From an uncultured Desulfovibrionaceae bacterium (GTDB taxonomy: Bacteria > Desulfobacterota > Desulfovibrionia > Desulfovibrionales > Desulfovibrionaceae), in contig CASQEL010000083.1 in NCBI GenBank assembly GCA_949427775.1, positions 1 through 7,786 on the forward strand: a stretch of 7,786 bases of DNA. Reading direction: 5' to 3'. The notes under the pieces were generated by a model. That model ran no database searches and was not told where the DNA came from. It saw only the letters and a list, made by a program, of their open reading frames with translations. Positions within the stretch are counted from its first letter, which is position 1, and each line of letters opens with the position of its first letter. The position numbers and the translations under genes were made by a program. Shown one piece after another: positions 5,803 to 7,786 of the stretch.

Positions 5803-6957
5803 TTACAGCACCACGCCTCCCACATACTGCCGCTTGACGGCAAAGTGCCGCTTCCAGCAGGTCCAGGCGCGCTGACCGATAATCATTTCCTCATCGGGAT
5901 CTCCCTGGGGAAAGACGCGGGGATTGTCCTTCTCGCTCCAGACGCCCCGCTTTCTGCGTTCCTCCCGCTGGTCGGCAAGCCAGTCGTTATAGCTCTCGTA
6001 AACGATATGTCCTTCAAAACCGTCCAGCGTGGCGGCGCGGATGCGCCCGTCGAATTCGACATACTTGTCTATGAGCGTCTGCGAAGGCATTTCCGGCTGC
6101 ACGTCGTTTTCGTATCCCGCCTCTTCCAGTTCCTTTCCGGCCACGGCGGCAAAGATGCGCTGATCCCGCAGGCTCAGCAAATCCTTGTGGATGCCCACAT
6201 ACTTGTCGCTGACGGCATGCCCCAGGGGCGCGTGGTCCCGCGATGCGCCGCGCGCTTTGGCCAAATCCGTTTTATAGAAATCGAACATGCCGGGCTCGAA
6301 GTCCTCTTCCAAAAACGCGCAGACCCCGCGCATGACCTCTTCCGGACGGCGCACCAGATCCTCGTAACGCACATCCATCCAAAGCCCCTTGGCCCGCAGC
6401 GGTTCCCGCCATTCCTTGACGGCGTTCCAGCAACGCTTCCAGGAGTGGGCCGCGCAGTAGATGTTGGTGGGGCCGAAGGAAGACTCCATGTAATCCACGC
6501 AGGAATCCCGGCCGTCGCGCGTGATGTAGATAAACTGGGCGTTCGGAAAATCGTTGTGCATGGGACCGACGAAAAACAGGTTGTGCGGCGTTTTTTCTCC
6601 CCACCGAGGTTTGTTCATATACTGAGCGAAACGCCGGTGCATGCCCGCGTACAGCCCGGCGAAGCTCCGCTCCGGCGCGAGTTCGATCACCTCGTCCACA
6701 ATGGTGCGGGGATTGACCTGCATGCCCCAGAACGGCGTTTTGAGACCGAACACCATCTCGCGGGCCAGCGTGAGAAAATTTTCCTCCCTGGACAAATCAC
6801 CGTAGGTGTGCAGGTAAGGATAAAAACGGGGATAATACCATACGACCTCCGGCACGGCGATACGGGAATGGCAACCCAGCATGGCCATGACCAGGGTTGT
6901 GCCGGAACGCTCCGCGCCGATCATGAAAATGGGCCGTTCTTTCAGAGTAAAAGACAT
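5803..6957 (-). CDS. PAPS-dependent sulfotransferase family protein
   Basis: This 384-residue soluble protein matches the sulfotransferase superfamily, whose members transfer the sulfuryl group of PAPS to hydroxyl or amine acceptors. The 5'-phosphosulfate loop is visible as FMIGAERSGTTLV (residues 11-23). The 3'-phosphate-binding region is FIYITRDGRDSCVDY (142-156), with Arg and Ser in the expected places. WGEKTPHN (119-126) and RYEDLVRRPEEVM (197-209) are further conserved blocks of bacterial members. About 100 residues follow, ending in a basic and aromatic tail. No signal peptide or membrane segment is seen, so it should be cytosolic. The ATG at 6957 has AAGGAG 10 nt upstream and starts 29 nt after the permease stop, so the two are almost surely co-transcribed. 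The acceptor is unknown. It needs PAPS, whereas dissimilatory sulfate reduction uses APS, so an APS kinase should be encoded elsewhere. Confidence 0.85.
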   Translation of the reverse strand: MSFTLKERPIFMIGAERSGTTLVMAMLGCHSRIAVPEVVWYYPRFYPYLHTYGDLSREENFLTLAREMVFGLKTPFWGMQVNPRTIVDEVIELAPERSFAGLYAGMHRRFAQYMNKPRWGEKTPHNLFFVGPMHNDFPNAQFIYITRDGRDSCVDYMESSFGPTNIYCAAHSWKRCWNAVKEWREPLRAKGLWMDVRYEDLVRRPEEVMRGVCAFLEEDFEPGMFDFYKTDLAKARGASRDHAPLGHAVSDKYVGIHKDLLSLRDQRIFAAVAGKELEEAGYENDVQPEMPSQTLIDKYVEFDGRIRAATLDGFEGHIVYESYNDWLADQREERRKRGVWSEKDNPRVFPQGDPDEEMIIGQRAWTCWKRHFAVKRQYVGGVVL

Positions 6958-6986
6958 GACGTTGCAACTCCTTAAGGGTATAAAGG

Positions 6987-7742
6987 TTATGCACCGAGGG
7001 CGCGCGTCAGAATCAGCGCCCCCACAAGGATGCAGACGATGGAAACGATTTTTTTCAGCAGATTCATGGAGATGGCGTGGGCCAGGCGCGCGCCGGCCGC
7101 CACGCCCGCCAGTTCCAGGCAGGTCACCCACGCCGCGGTGCCGTAGTCGATGACCCCGTTGGCGGCGTTGCCCAGGGAACCGGACAGCGCGGCGGCGATC
7201 TGAATCACCTGCCCGGTGGCGATGGAGGTCAAGGGAGAGAATCCCAGAATGACCATCAGCGGCACGGAAAGCACAGGGCCGCCCACGCCGGTCAGGCCGG
7301 AGCCGAAGCCCACCAGACCGCCGATGCCCGTCAACAGCAGAAAACGCTTGCCGCCCACGGCGTCCCGCGCGACGGCCAGCCCTGCACGCGCCGGGAACAG
7401 CGCATAGAACCCGGCGAAAAGAATGATGCTTCCCAAAAGCAGATTCAGAAGCCGCGCGGAAACACAGCCGTTGACCATGGCCCCCGGCCCCCCGAACAGC
7501 AGACTCCCCAGACAGATGGGAATGGTGATGCGCCAATCGATGCTTCCGTGCCGTTGGTACAACCATGTGCCGAGCACGCCCGTGAACACGAAACTCAACA
7601 GCGCCGTGGCCATGGACATATGTGTCGACAGTCCGGCGAATACGCCGAGCGCGGGAATAAGCAGAATGCCTCCCACGCCCACGGTGCCGATGAGCCCCCC
7701 CACCAACAGCGCGGCCATTCCCAACAAGATGCAAGACAACAT
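6987..7742 (-). CDS. TauE/SafE-family anion permease
   Basis: This 251-residue integral inner-membrane protein (about 8 hydrophobic segments) belongs to the TauE/SafE (DUF81) family, carriers implicated in transport of sulfite, sulfoacetate and other organosulfur anions. It shows the internal duplication of the family: GLIGTVGVGGILLIP (16-30) near the N-terminus and GFGSGLTGVGGPVLSVP (145-161) in the second half. The length is usual for the family. I prefer the ATG at 7742 over the GTG at 7748: GGAG (7753-7750) is 7 nt from the ATG but only 1 nt from the GTG. It is the first gene of the minus-strand set and lies 29 nt before the sulfotransferase, so it may export a sulfated product or sulfite, or import a sulfur compound. 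Direction and substrate cannot be told from the sequence. Confidence 0.87.
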   Translation of the reverse strand: MLSCILLGMAALLVGGLIGTVGVGGILLIPALGVFAGLSTHMSMATALLSFVFTGVLGTWLYQRHGSIDWRITIPICLGSLLFGGPGAMVNGCVSARLLNLLLGSIILFAGFYALFPARAGLAVARDAVGGKRFLLLTGIGGLVGFGSGLTGVGGPVLSVPLMVILGFSPLTSIATGQVIQIAAALSGSLGNAANGVIDYGTAAWVTCLELAGVAAGARLAHAISMNLLKKIVSIVCILVGALILTRALGA

Positions 7743-7772
7743 AAACACGCTCCGGTTGCAGTCTGTCGTCTG

Positions 7773-7786
7773 CCCTTAAGCAAGGG
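7773..7786. repeat. Short inverted repeat upstream of the TauE-family gene
   Basis: CCCTT-AAGC-AAGGG forms a 5-bp stem with a 4-nt loop at the edge of the window, 31 nt upstream of the permease ATG. It could be a leader structure, an operator or the tail of a terminator cut off by the window edge. The promoter of the cluster probably lies beyond the window. Confidence 0.3.

Noticed and set aside
5554..6975. Long open frame of 473 codons on the plus strand, opposite the sulfotransferase
   Set aside because: It mirrors the coding strand of a gene with intact PAPS-binding motifs, and its first part runs through hairpin-rich non-coding DNA.
6958..7734. Upstream extension of the sulfotransferase frame into the TauE-family gene, suggesting a fusion
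   Set aside because: The permease is in a different frame with its own stop at 6987-6989, and the sulfotransferase has its own SD and ATG. No fusion is supported.
1..7786. CRISPR arrays, tRNA or rRNA genes, insertion sequences, attachment sites
   Set aside because: No regular spaced repeats, cloverleaf-like sequence, transposase motifs or terminal inverted repeats with target duplications were seen.

Overview
The window looks like chromosomal DNA from a GC-rich, anaerobic Gram-negative bacterium. A Desulfovibrionaceae-type sulfate or sulfite reducer is my best guess. This is an inference from overall style: the PfkB kinase N-terminus resembles Desulfovibrio-type proteins, Shine-Dalgarno (SD) sequences are strong, and a PrpR-type sigma-54 activator sits beside anion-transport genes. 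No rRNA, tRNA or other taxonomic marker is present to prove it.

Layout: a plus-strand half and a minus-strand half converge near position 1860. Positions 1-26 hold the probable intrinsic terminator of a gene outside the window. Plus strand: cutA (305-625), a small divalent-cation-tolerance-type trimer protein; a 233-nt gap with a GC hairpin and two tandem palindromes; then a PfkB-family sugar/nucleoside kinase (859-1800). A strong hairpin at 1812-1849 separates it from the converging minus-strand genes.

Minus strand, in transcription order: a TauE/SafE-family anion permease (7742-6987); a PAPS-type sulfotransferase only 29 nt downstream (6957-5803); a 383-nt non-coding region rich in hairpins with one terminator-like element; a DASS/SLC13-family anion symporter with a GTG start (5419-3923); and, 107 nt further on, a sigma-54-dependent activator with PrpR_N, PAS, AAA+ and Fis-type DNA-binding domains (3815-1866).

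The minus-strand set reads as one module: two membrane carriers for small organic or inorganic anions (sulfite/sulfonate type and sulfate/dicarboxylate type), a cytosolic enzyme that would transfer a sulfuryl group from PAPS to an acceptor, and a dedicated ligand-sensing activator. A plausible but unproven reading is import of an acceptor or sulfur oxyanion, sulfation of a small molecule, and export or balance of the anionic product, with the module switched on by a metabolite sensed by the PrpR_N domain. CutA and the kinase appear to be unrelated housekeeping neighbours. The most notable points are this gene combination, the divergent SNT motifs of the symporter, the Trp at the activator's sensor-I position, and the structured, attenuator-like region between sulfotransferase and symporter.
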